From contig JAEEWT010000009.1 in assembly GCA_016287755.1 (NCBI GenBank), positions 62,001-126,000 on the forward strand: 64,000 bases of DNA, read 5' to 3'. This DNA comes from Prevotella sp. Lineage in GTDB: Bacteria; Bacteroidota; Bacteroidia; Bacteroidales; Bacteroidaceae. Below, in pieces: positions 7,032-14,790 of this stretch (within the stretch, counting starts at the first letter, position 1; every line of letters starts with the position of its first letter). The position numbers were made by a program, and so were the translations under genes. The notes beneath the pieces are model-generated. The model was not told where the DNA came from and did not search any database. It worked only from the letters and a program-made list of their open reading frames with translations.

Positions 7032-9126
7032 ACTCAGCGTGGGCATAGAAACGGCGTGCTGCCTCCTCCTGACGAGCCTGTGAGAAGTTGCTCACACGCT
7101 TCAGGTAACCGATGATGCGCGTCATGTAGTCCACATCCTTTGAATGACAGTGGGGACACTCCTTCAGGTAGCGCTTGTCGATATGACCACACTCGTTACA
7201 AACCGTATTGGGGATATTGAAGGTGAAATAGTTACAGCCTTCCTTGGCAGCCACCTTCAACAAGTGCGCATACTGCTCCTTCGAGAGATGCTCGTCGAGG
7301 TTCATGTGCAGGGCGGAACCACCTGTGAGGTGTTCGATATACGGTGCGCCGTGAAGCTTGAACTTATCAATTACGCTAAGCGACTCGTCCTCCACCACAT
7401 AGAAATAGCTGTTGTAGCAGTCGCGTGGCACGAAATAGCCATCTTCACGATCCCACTTGGCATGCTTCACACCCACGTTCTCTGCCGGAATCATCTCGCA
7501 GTTGAACATCACATCCTTGGTGCGGTACTGCTTGTTATACTTCTCGATGAGTCCTAAGATGCCCTGTACGAAGTGCAGGTAGTCATCGTTCGGCGTGATC
7601 TTCAGTCCCATGAACTCAGCAGCCTCCACCAGACCGTTGATACCGATGGTGAGATACTGTCGTCCGATATTGATATAACCGGCATCGAAGAGCGGCAGCA
7701 TTCCGTGTGCCTGCAGTTCCTTCAGGTTCTCGTTGTAAGCCAGCTGCACCTTGTGGCACAGGTCGATAACCGTTCCCAGATACTCCAGATAGTCGAGTTT
7801 GTTGTTCACAGCATACTGGATGCAGCGGTTCAGGTTGATGGTGAGCACGCTCTTGGAACCTGTTGATACACCACCGGCGCCGAGAGTGTAGCTGAAACCA
7901 TTGTCGGTAATCTCGTTGCGCAGACGGCAGCAAGAGCTGAGCGAGTCGGCATTGTCACTCATATAAGTGAAGAACGAGTGTCCTTCTGAATACATCTCTG
8001 CGGTGAAGTCGCCCCATTCGGGATCCATGGGCTCGCCCTCCTTGGTGGTGAGCAGTGCCATTGTCTCCACGGGGAAGGTGAGGAGTGTCTTGGTACGCTC
8101 CTTGTTGAACCACTTCATGAAACGCTTCTGCAGCCATGACAGACTCTCCCAGTCGGGCTTGGAGCCATCGGGGAAGTAGAAGTCGCCGAAGATGCTCTCG
8201 AAGTAGTACTTATCGTAGTAGGCCACGTTCCAGAACACAGCCTGGTAGTTACGTGCACCTGTAGGCTGGTTGAGTGAATAGACGATCTGCTCGAAGTAGT
8301 CGGTAATCACCTTGTCGATGGTGCGCTTCTTCAAACTCAGGTCGGCCTGGTCGTTCACGCGCTTATAATAATCCTGTCCGTATTCCTTGCCGATGAAGTA
8401 GTTCATGTACATCAGGAACTCAGGAGTGGCGCAAGCACCAGAGAGCATACTGGAGACCATGAAGACCATGTTGACGAAGCCGCCGCAGAAACTCTTCAGG
8501 TTGGTAGGTGCTGTGGAGTTACCACCGATGGAGGCTGTACCGCCAATGAGCCAGGGGTACATGGTGATGGAAGCACAGTAGTTGGCCAGACTTGTCTCGT
8601 CGTTCTTATAGATAAAGTGGTGTGTCAGCTTGTCGATATACTCATCGGCCAGTTGCTTTCCATACATCTTCTTGATACGGTCGGTGAGCAGACGGCGGTT
8701 CAGTCGGATGAAGTTCGATTTGGGTAACTCTCCAATCAGCGTGGCGATATTTTTGTGCTCCACGTTTGCATTTGCGTCATACTTTGAACCAGTTGCTGCA
8801 TTTACCGAATCACAATATTCGGAAAGGAACTGCAGCTTTGCCAAGGTCTCGCGATCCTCGCTATGAGCCTGGCGATAGAGCATGAACGACTTAGCCACTT
8901 TATAGTATCCTTCGCGCATCAGAGCCTCTTCCACCTGATTCTGGATATCCTCCACCTTGATATCATCCTTCATATCTAAGTGGCTGAGAATCTTAGAGAT
9001 AGTTCCAAGTTCAGCAGGTTGTTGAACACTGTCGAATGCCTTCACGATGGCATTCATGATCTTGTCGAGCGAAAAGCGGTCTTTTGATCCGTCGCGCTTG
9101 GTAATGGTAAAGTTCTTGATCTCCAT
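7030..9126 (-). CDS. nrdD: Anaerobic ribonucleoside-triphosphate reductase
   Basis: This 698-residue class III ribonucleotide reductase makes deoxynucleotides without oxygen. An ATP-cone regulatory domain is at residues 1-90 (TKRDGSKDRFSLDKI). The C-terminal zinc site is CNECGH...CPHCHS, and the glycyl-radical site lies in RIIGYL (Gly673). The length is close to the family norm. The gene leads the nrdDG operon. Its leader (9127-9240) carries two similar hairpins, and a TATCTTTG box is at 9247-9254. The stop codon lies inside a heptamer repeat. Confidence 0.95.
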   Translation of the reverse strand: MEIKNFTITKRDGSKDRFSLDKIMNAIVKAFDSVQQPAELGTISKILSHLDMKDDIKVEDIQNQVEEALMREGYYKVAKSFMLYRQAHSEDRETLAKLQFLSEYCDSVNAATGSKYDANANVEHKNIATLIGELPKSNFIRLNRRLLTDRIKKMYGKQLADEYIDKLTHHFIYKNDETSLANYCASITMYPWLIGGTASIGGNSTAPTNLKSFCGGFVNMVFMVSSMLSGACATPEFLMYMNYFIGKEYGQDYYKRVNDQADLSLKKRTIDKVITDYFEQIVYSLNQPTGARNYQAVFWNVAYYDKYYFESIFGDFYFPDGSKPDWESLSWLQKRFMKWFNKERTKTLLTFPVETMALLTTKEGEPMDPEWGDFTAEMYSEGHSFFTYMSDNADSLSSCCRLRNEITDNGFSYTLGAGGVSTGSKSVLTINLNRCIQYAVNNKLDYLEYLGTVIDLCHKVQLAYNENLKELQAHGMLPLFDAGYINIGRQYLTIGINGLVEAAEFMGLKITPNDDYLHFVQGILGLIEKYNKQYRTKDVMFNCEMIPAENVGVKHAKWDREDGYFVPRDCYNSYFYVVEDESLSVIDKFKLHGAPYIEHLTGGSALHMNLDEHLSKEQYAHLLKVAAKEGCNYFTFNIPNTVCNECGHIDKRYLKECPHCHSKDVDYMTRIIGYLKRVSNFSQARQEEAARRFYAHAE

Positions 9127-9171
9127 TGTATGGTCCGTATTTTTAGTTATTGACTTCTTTATGCAAGGAAA

Positions 9172-9235
9172 AGTTTTCCGTTTTGGACAACTTTTTGTTT
9201 TCTAGACTGAAAAAAGTTTCCCGTTTTGGAAAACT
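9172..9235 (-). promoter_or_regulatory. Two matched imperfect palindromes in the nrdD leader
   Basis: AGTTTTCC-(5)-GGACAACT lies at 9172-9192 and AGTTTCCC-(5)-GGAAAACT at 9215-9235, both with the spacer GTTTT. The centres are 43 bp apart, about four helical turns. They lie between the likely -7 box (9247-9254) and the start codon, so they would be in the RNA leader or form downstream operators. They do not match the NrdR-box consensus I know. Confidence 0.55.
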
Positions 9236-9246
9236 CTAACCGCTTG

Positions 9247-9254
9247 CAAAGATA
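9247..9254 (-). promoter_or_regulatory. Bacteroidota -7 box for nrdDG
   Basis: CAAAGATA on the plus strand is TATCTTTG on the minus strand, 120 bases before the nrdD start. The 9127-9470 gap holds this promoter, the twin palindromes and the rightward lrp promoter. No gene is seen in it. Confidence 0.6.
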
Positions 9255-9394
9255 CAAAAAAATCATTTAAGCCATACAATCCATACATTAAAATTTTCTT
9301 AAAAATGAGATTTCTTTCAAGTGGAACTTGCTATAGTCGAAAAGATTTTTTGTAAGGTTCTCCCTCCATTCTTGTTTATATCAGATTTTTTTTC

Positions 9395-9429
9395 TATTTT
9401 TGCACATCATATAGAAAACCATTCTATAT
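9395..9429 (+). promoter_or_regulatory. Promoter and candidate autoregulatory site of the Lrp/AsnC gene
   Basis: TATTTTTG (9395-9402) fits the -7 box. Directly after it lies the perfect 8-bp inverted repeat ATATAGAA-(5)-TTCTATAT (9409-9429), which would overlap the transcription start. A further half-site, ATAGAAAACA, lies at about 9450. Self-repression is common in this family, but binding here is inferred. Confidence 0.55.
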
Positions 9430-9470
9430 TTTGGGATCATTACTACCGGATAGAAAACAAATAACCGCAG

Positions 9471-9935
9471 ATGATGGAAATATTAGATGAAACCGACTTG
9501 CAGATTTTGAGAACGCTGCAGAAGAATGCGAAGCTGACCACCAAGGAGTTGGCCGATAAAGTGCACCTGACTCCAACGCCTGTCTTTGAACGACAGAAGC
9601 GACTGGAGCGTCGTGGCTACATCAAGAAGTATGTGGCGGTGCTCGATGCAGATAAGTTAGGGTTGGGACTACAGGTGTTCTGTAAGGTGAAGCTGAAACA
9701 GATCAACCATGAGATTGCCGATGCCTTCACCCGTCGTATTCTTCGTATTCCCGAAGTGACGGAGTGCTATAACACGTCGGGTGCGTATGACTATTTATTA
9801 AAGGTACGCGCGCGAGACATGAAGCAGTATCAGGACTTCGTGCTCAACAAGTTGGGCGATATCGAGAGTCTGAGTTCCATCGAGAGCACGTTCGTGATGA
9901 GTGAAGTGAAACAGGATTATGCCATTAGTATTTAA
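9471..9935 (+). CDS. Lrp/AsnC-family transcriptional regulator
   Basis: This is a 154-residue regulator. Residues 1-60 form the AsnC-type winged helix-turn-helix (LDETDLQILRTLQKNAKLTT, recognition helix around TPTPVFERQKRLERRGYI). Residues 70-150 form the RAM ligand-binding and oligomerisation domain (GAYDYLLKVRARD). Amino acids are the usual effectors. It ends 10 bases before a GH31 glycosidase gene and is probably co-transcribed with it, which is an uncommon partner for an Lrp protein. The second codon is also ATG, so the start could be three bases later. Confidence 0.92.
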   Translation: MMEILDETDLQILRTLQKNAKLTTKELADKVHLTPTPVFERQKRLERRGYIKKYVAVLDADKLGLGLQVFCKVKLKQINHEIADAFTRRILRIPEVTECYNTSGAYDYLLKVRARDMKQYQDFVLNKLGDIESLSSIESTFVMSEVKQDYAISI

Positions 9936-9945
9936 TTGAATAGTT

Positions 9946-12294
9946 ATGATGAAGAAGAATGTATTGACCCTGTTGCTGGTCATGACGAGTCTTGCAGGCT
10001 GGTCGCAACAGGTGAAGATTGAGTTTGTAACACCCAGGATTGTTCATGTAGTCAAAGGACAACCCACCAAGACCCTTGTGGTGACGGCCAAGAAAGAAGA
10101 CGTGAAGGTAACGAAGAAGGGAAATGAGCAGTCGAGTGGAGAACTGACGGTGCGCCAGGATCCCAAGACAGGCAGTTTGACTTTCCTTACTTCCAAAGGA
10201 CAAGTGCTGTTGCGCGAAAAGAGTCATGATGTGACAAAGGTGCGCCAGACATTCCTGCTCGACAAGGATGAGGCCATCTACGGACTGGGTACCATTCAGA
10301 ACGGAAAGATGAACCGTCGTGGTGAGCATAAGCGCATGGAGCAGTCGAACCTGGAGGATTTCCAGAATGTGCTGCAGAGCATCAAAGGCTGGGGACTCTA
10401 CTGGGAGAACTATTCGCCCACGCAGTTTGATGATGACGCCAGTGGAATGTCGTTCACCTCGGAAGTGGGAGAGGGTATCGACTATTATTTCATGTACGGC
10501 GGATCGGCCGACGGCGTGATTGCCCAGATGCGCCATCTGACAGGTGATGTACCGATGTTCCCGCTCTGGACCTACGGTTTCTGGCAATCGAAAGAGCGTT
10601 ACAAGACCGCTGCTGAGACGGAGAGCATTGTGGATAAGTATCGTGAACTGCAGGTACCGCTCGATGGTATCATACAAGACTGGCAGTACTGGGGAAGTAA
10701 CTATCTGTGGAACGCCATGGATTTCCTGTCAGAGGACTTCTCCAACGGTCAGCAGCTCATCAAGAACGTGCACCAGAAACATGCGCACTTCATGATCTCG
10801 ATATGGGCCAGCTTCGGTCCGCAGACCCGTCAGTTCCGTGAGCTCGACGAGAAGGGTCTGCTCATGCCTTTCGAGACGTGGCCGCAGAGTGGTATCTCGC
10901 ATGTATGGCCGCCTATGAGGGAATACCCCTCGGGCGTGAAGGTATATGATGCCTTCAGTAAGGAGGCCCGTGATATCTACTGGAAATACCTGAAGAAACT
11001 ATACGACTACGGTACGGATGCGTGGTGGATGGATTCCACCGATCCCGACTTCTTCAATCCTCGCGAGTCGGATTACGAGCATCCTGTGACAGGAGGCACC
11101 TGGCGTTCATTAAGAAATGCTTTCCCGTTAGAGACGGTCAGAGGCGTTTATGAAGCACAGCGCCAAGCTCCCCTCCCTATGGAGGGGCAGGGGGTGGCCA
11201 AACGTGTCTTCATCATGACCCGCTCTGCCTTTGCCGGTCAGCAGCACTATGGCTCTAACATGTGGAGCGGTGATGTGAACTCATCGTGGGACATGCTGCG
11301 CAAGCAGGTACCGGCTGGTCTGAGCTTCTCGCTCACCGGTAATCCCAACTTCAACACTGATATCGGTGGCTTCTTCTGCAGCTCCTATAACACCAGAGGT
11401 CCTGCTTCTGCGCCCCGCAACCCGCAGTTCCAGGAACTCTACATACGCTGGATGCAATACGGACTGTTCTGTCCGGTGTTCCGCAGTCATGGTGCCGACG
11501 CACCCCGTGAGATCTGGCAGTTCGGTAAGAAGGGCGAGCCTGTTTATGACGCCATCGAGAAGATGATCCGTCTGCGCTACCGTCTTATACCTTATTTATA
11601 TAGTACGGCCTGGCAGGTTACCAGTAATAACGAGAGCTACCTGCGTCCGCTGTTCAGCGACTTCGCTGCCGACAAGAAGGTGTGGGATATGACCGATGAG
11701 TTTATGTTCGGTCGTAGCATCCTGGCCTGTCCGATTCTTGATCCACAATATACGGAGGAGAAGATTATTCGCACCAATGCTATGACCGGATGGGATAGAC
11801 AGTCGGCCGTTGACAATTCACAGTTGACAGTTGATTTCACGTTGATGAAGACGGCAGCGAAGTATTTGCCGAAGGGAACCGACTGGTATGACTTCTCCAC
11901 GGGTAAGCGCTATAAGGGCGGACAGTCGGTGAAGCTGACGACCTCCCTACAGGATGTACCTATGTTCGTACGTGTCGGCAGTATCGTACCTCTGGGTCCT
12001 GTGATGCAGTATGTTGGAGAGAAGACGTGGGATAACCTGGAGATCCGTGTCTATCCTGGAGCCGACGGACAGTTCACGCTCTACGAGGATGAGGGCGACA
12101 ACTATAACTACGAGAAAGGTGTGTACAGTACGATCACCTTCCAGTGGAACGACCGCACCCGCACACTCACCATCGGTGCTCGTCAGGGCTCATACCCTGG
12201 AATGCTGCAGAAGCGTCAGTTCACCCTTGTACTGCCTGACGGAACCACAAAGACGGTTAGTTACGATGGTACAGAGGTGGTGGTTAAGCCTTAG
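9946..12294 (+). CDS. GH31 alpha-xylosidase/alpha-glucosidase-like enzyme, secreted
   Basis: This 782-residue protein has a 21-residue signal peptide, an N-terminal beta-sandwich (to about 230), a GH31 barrel (about 230-560) and C-terminal beta domains. The nucleophile is Asp363 in WWMDSTDPD, and the likely acid/base is Asp443 in WSGDVNSSW. GH31 enzymes of this Bacteroidota type remove alpha-xylose or alpha-glucose from oligosaccharides; the substrate is not fixed by sequence. Two repeat-derived segments are read in frame: APLPMEGQG (GC-rich palindrome, 11168-11197) and VDNSQLTVDF (heptamer array, 11809-11836). It is co-directional with the Lrp gene, and a terminator follows. Confidence 0.88.
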   Translation: MMKKNVLTLLLVMTSLAGWSQQVKIEFVTPRIVHVVKGQPTKTLVVTAKKEDVKVTKKGNEQSSGELTVRQDPKTGSLTFLTSKGQVLLREKSHDVTKVRQTFLLDKDEAIYGLGTIQNGKMNRRGEHKRMEQSNLEDFQNVLQSIKGWGLYWENYSPTQFDDDASGMSFTSEVGEGIDYYFMYGGSADGVIAQMRHLTGDVPMFPLWTYGFWQSKERYKTAAETESIVDKYRELQVPLDGIIQDWQYWGSNYLWNAMDFLSEDFSNGQQLIKNVHQKHAHFMISIWASFGPQTRQFRELDEKGLLMPFETWPQSGISHVWPPMREYPSGVKVYDAFSKEARDIYWKYLKKLYDYGTDAWWMDSTDPDFFNPRESDYEHPVTGGTWRSLRNAFPLETVRGVYEAQRQAPLPMEGQGVAKRVFIMTRSAFAGQQHYGSNMWSGDVNSSWDMLRKQVPAGLSFSLTGNPNFNTDIGGFFCSSYNTRGPASAPRNPQFQELYIRWMQYGLFCPVFRSHGADAPREIWQFGKKGEPVYDAIEKMIRLRYRLIPYLYSTAWQVTSNNESYLRPLFSDFAADKKVWDMTDEFMFGRSILACPILDPQYTEEKIIRTNAMTGWDRQSAVDNSQLTVDFTLMKTAAKYLPKGTDWYDFSTGKRYKGGQSVKLTTSLQDVPMFVRVGSIVPLGPVMQYVGEKTWDNLEIRVYPGADGQFTLYEDEGDNYNYEKGVYSTITFQWNDRTRTLTIGARQGSYPGMLQKRQFTLVLPDGTTKTVSYDGTEVVVKP
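11168..11197. repeat. GC-rich palindromic element inside the GH31 gene
   Basis: CCCCTCCCTATGGAGGGG is followed by CAGGGGGTGG. It is the same family as 5892-5922 and is translated in frame as APLPMEGQG. Confidence 0.8.
11809..11836. repeat. Four 7-nt tandem repeats inside the GH31 gene
   Basis: Units GTTGACA, ATTCACA, GTTGACA and GTTGATT are in phase and encode VDNSQLTVDF without breaking the frame. Confidence 0.8.
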
Positions 12295-12321
12295 TGAAAA
12301 GAATGAATCACTGCAAAATAA

Positions 12322-12355
12322 AACGGGGAGCGAAAAATGCTCCCCGTTCTCTTTG
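12322..12355 (+). terminator. Terminator after GH31 (possibly bidirectional)
   Basis: The hairpin AACGGGGAGC-(7)-GCTCCCCGTT is followed by CTCTTTG. It lies between the convergent GH31 gene and the 12391 gene and could serve both. Confidence 0.75.
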
Positions 12356-12390
12356 TATGAAAGATAACCCAGTTAAGGGTACCGTTTTGA

Positions 12391-12930
12391 TTACTGATAG
12401 TATTCGATCTTACGAGACTGCTCCATGTCCTGACCCATCATGGAAGTCTTGCGACTGATCCAGTTGCCATGATCGTCGAACTTGTAGTCGGTGTAAGGAG
12501 TTTCCATCTCCTGTCCCATCATATCCATTGTCATAGATGCGGGAACACCCTTCTCGTTGTACTTGTAAACCTGAGTCATAGCACCCTGACCGAAGTCCAT
12601 TGACTGGCTCTTTACCTTACCGTTCTCCCACTTGTAGGTGGTAACGATCTTCATGTTGCCCTGAGGAGTCTCAACTGATCTCTCTGCCTTCTGCAGGTAA
12701 CCGTTGTCGTCATAAACCAGACCCGTCATACCCTCAGCTTCCATCTTACCGTCCTGAGAGAATTTTACAACCTGCTCACCGCGGCCCATCATACCTGCCT
12801 GGGTAATAGACTTTACAGGACCAGTAGCCTCATTCAGTTCAACATCGTGGAACTTTGTTTGTGCCTGCAGAGCGAAAGGTACTGCAAGCAGGGCAAGCAT
12901 CATACATGCTTTCTTCATAGATTTTTTCAT
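12391..12930 (-). CDS. Small secreted protein with YD-like repeats
   Basis: The start is set at ATG 12930, giving MKKSMKKACMMLALLAVPFALQAQ, a clear signal peptide; the longer frame to 13017 has a non-signal leader. The mature part of about 155 residues contains four similar segments of the type Y-[KD]-x-[DEN]-x-[GK] (YDDNGYLQKAE, YKWENGKVKS, YKYNEKGVPAS, YKFDDHGNW). These resemble short YD/RHS-type beta repeats found in Bacteroidota exported proteins, and the protein is Met-rich (MMGQEME, MMGQDME). The function is unknown. A weak hairpin at 13003-13021 lies upstream. Confidence 0.75.
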   Translation of the reverse strand: MKKSMKKACMMLALLAVPFALQAQTKFHDVELNEATGPVKSITQAGMMGRGEQVVKFSQDGKMEAEGMTGLVYDDNGYLQKAERSVETPQGNMKIVTTYKWENGKVKSQSMDFGQGAMTQVYKYNEKGVPASMTMDMMGQEMETPYTDYKFDDHGNWISRKTSMMGQDMEQSRKIEYYQ

Positions 12931-13222
12931 TGTTGTTAAAAAATTAAGATATAATAAAAAGTTAGATGTCTCTGTTAATCTCCAACCCTTTTGTGAAGAT
13001 TGAAGGATGCAAGACATCCTTTAGACGAAGAACAAGTAAAATGGTTTAATCAAAAGCTAAAAAAATTAATCATTTGCTGATAAATTTTCTGTTTTTTCTT
13101 ACTTTAACTTCGTTTTAGGTACTCACGCTCGGAAAATTGCAAATAAATTTGACCTTTGGTCTTATTTTGTCACGACTCAACAAATGAAATGCAAGCATTT
13201 CTTTGTTTTCGCTGCTCCAAAA

Positions 13223-13254
13223 TTTGCATTTTCGCTCACTTAATCGTACCTTTG
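13223..13254 (+). promoter_or_regulatory. Bacteroidota promoter of the dual esterase gene
   Basis: The -33 box TTTG (13223-13226) and -7 box TACCTTTG (13247-13254) are spaced 20 bases apart, 32 bases before the ATG. The rest of the 12931-13286 gap is AT-rich and shows no gene. Confidence 0.7.
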
Positions 13255-13286
13255 TCGCGTGATCACAACTATTCAACTATTATAAT

Positions 13287-14726
13287 ATGAAAAAACTATT
13301 GGTATTCAGTCTGTTACTGCTCTCAATGGCAGTGCAGGCGCAGACAGCGAGACAATTTACAATCGACCTGACCGAAGATGGAAAGGCGCAAATGGTTTGT
13401 TTCCTTCCGGAGCAATCTTCCGGCAAGGCTATCGTGGGTGTGCCGGGTGGTGGCTACTCAGTACTCTCCAACACCCACGAAGGAACGCAGGCATCGGGAT
13501 GGCTGAACCAGCAGGGTATCGCCTATTTTGTGGTGAACTACCGTATGCCCGAAGGCGACCGAACCAAACCTGTGGGTGATGTAGAGAAAGGTATTCGTAT
13601 CGTACGCGACTCAGCGGCTGTATGGGGCATCAATCCGCATGATGTGGGTATCATGGGCTTCTCGGCTGGTGGACACCTGGCATCTGTGATCTCCACGCTT
13701 TCCCCTTATGAGGTAAGACCGGATTTCACCATCTTGTTCTATCCTGTGATCTCCATGGACGAGAAGGTTTCGCACATGTGGTCGTGCCGTAACTTCCTTG
13801 GTGAGGACCAGAAGAATCCTGAGATGGTACGTAAATACTCAACGATGAATGCCGTACAGCGCCACCTTACTCCGCCTGCCATCATCATCATGTCGAGCGA
13901 CGATAATCTGGTTCCGCCAGTAACCAATGGTGTTGAATACTACAGGGCCATGCGCAATGCAGGTAATGAGTGTGCCTTGATGCTCTATCCTTCAGGCGGT
14001 CATGGCTATGGCTTCGGTCCTTGGTTCTCTTATCGTGACGAGATGCTTTCCACATTGGGCAAGTGGCTGAAGGCCCGTCAGGTTCCCAAGACAGATGCTA
14101 TCCGCGTGGCTTGCATCGGTAACAGCATCACCGATGGTCATGGAATCGATCTGGCTCCTCAGCGTGGTTACCCTGCTCAGTTGCAGCGCATGCTGGGTAA
14201 GGACTACTGGGTGAAGAACTTCGGTGTGAGTGCTCGTACCATGATGAATAAAGGCGACTATCCCTATATGAACGAGACAGCATGGAAGGATGCCTTGGCT
14301 TTCCAGCCCGATATCGTAGTCATCAAATTAGGAACGAACGACTCAAAGCCTTATAACTGGAAGTATGGTGATACCTTCAAGGGCGATCTGGAGCAGATGA
14401 TTACTACCCTCCGTCCCGACTTACTGAAACCGGCTAAGAAAAAGGGAAAGAAATCGAAAGTGGCTCAGCCAGCTAAGCCGCGCATCATCCTCTGCACACC
14501 TATCCCAGCTTTCAAGTCAACTTGGGATATCAGCGACGAGGTGATCAAGAACGAGATTATCCCTATCCAGCAGGAGGTGGCCGCAAAATACGGTCTTGAG
14601 GTAATCGACCTTCATACCCTGTATGCTAACGATGGTGACAAGATGCTCGACGATGGTATTCATCCCGACGAGAAGGGAGTACGTCGCATCGCTGAGATCG
14701 TGGCAGGAACGTTAAAGGGTAATTAA
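13287..14726 (+). CDS. Two-domain esterase: alpha/beta-hydrolase plus SGNH hydrolase
   Basis: This 479-residue protein has a signal peptide (MKKLLVFSLLLLSMAVQAQ) and two hydrolase domains. Residues about 25-270 form an alpha/beta-hydrolase with an oxyanion segment (GVPGGGY), the nucleophile elbow GFSAGGH and a late GGHGYG histidine. Residues about 275-479 form an SGNH/GDSL esterase with IGNSITDG (block I), LGTNDS (block III) and DGIHPDEKG (block V Asp-His). Both types deacetylate plant polysaccharides such as acetylxylan. A Lys-rich insert (KKKGKKSKVAQPAKP) lies in the second domain. It lies beside GH31 and GH127 genes, so a role in side-chain removal is likely. Confidence 0.85.
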   Translation: MKKLLVFSLLLLSMAVQAQTARQFTIDLTEDGKAQMVCFLPEQSSGKAIVGVPGGGYSVLSNTHEGTQASGWLNQQGIAYFVVNYRMPEGDRTKPVGDVEKGIRIVRDSAAVWGINPHDVGIMGFSAGGHLASVISTLSPYEVRPDFTILFYPVISMDEKVSHMWSCRNFLGEDQKNPEMVRKYSTMNAVQRHLTPPAIIIMSSDDNLVPPVTNGVEYYRAMRNAGNECALMLYPSGGHGYGFGPWFSYRDEMLSTLGKWLKARQVPKTDAIRVACIGNSITDGHGIDLAPQRGYPAQLQRMLGKDYWVKNFGVSARTMMNKGDYPYMNETAWKDALAFQPDIVVIKLGTNDSKPYNWKYGDTFKGDLEQMITTLRPDLLKPAKKKGKKSKVAQPAKPRIILCTPIPAFKSTWDISDEVIKNEIIPIQQEVAAKYGLEVIDLHTLYANDGDKMLDDGIHPDEKGVRRIAEIVAGTLKGN

Positions 14727-14740
14727 AAGAAAAAGACAAT

Positions 14741-14776
14741 AAAAAATGGGAAGCAAGAAGCTTCCCATTTTTTGTT
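14741..14776 (+). terminator. Terminator between the esterase and GH127 genes
   Basis: AAAATGGGAAGC-(5)-GCTTCCCATTTT is followed by TTG. The A/T flanks on both sides let it serve both converging transcripts. Confidence 0.85.
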
Positions 14777-14790
14777 TATGTGACAAGGAC

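Noticed and set aside
9127..9246. NrdR boxes or cobalamin riboswitch before nrdD
   Set aside because: The palindromes do not fit the NrdR consensus, and no B12-box sequence is visible.
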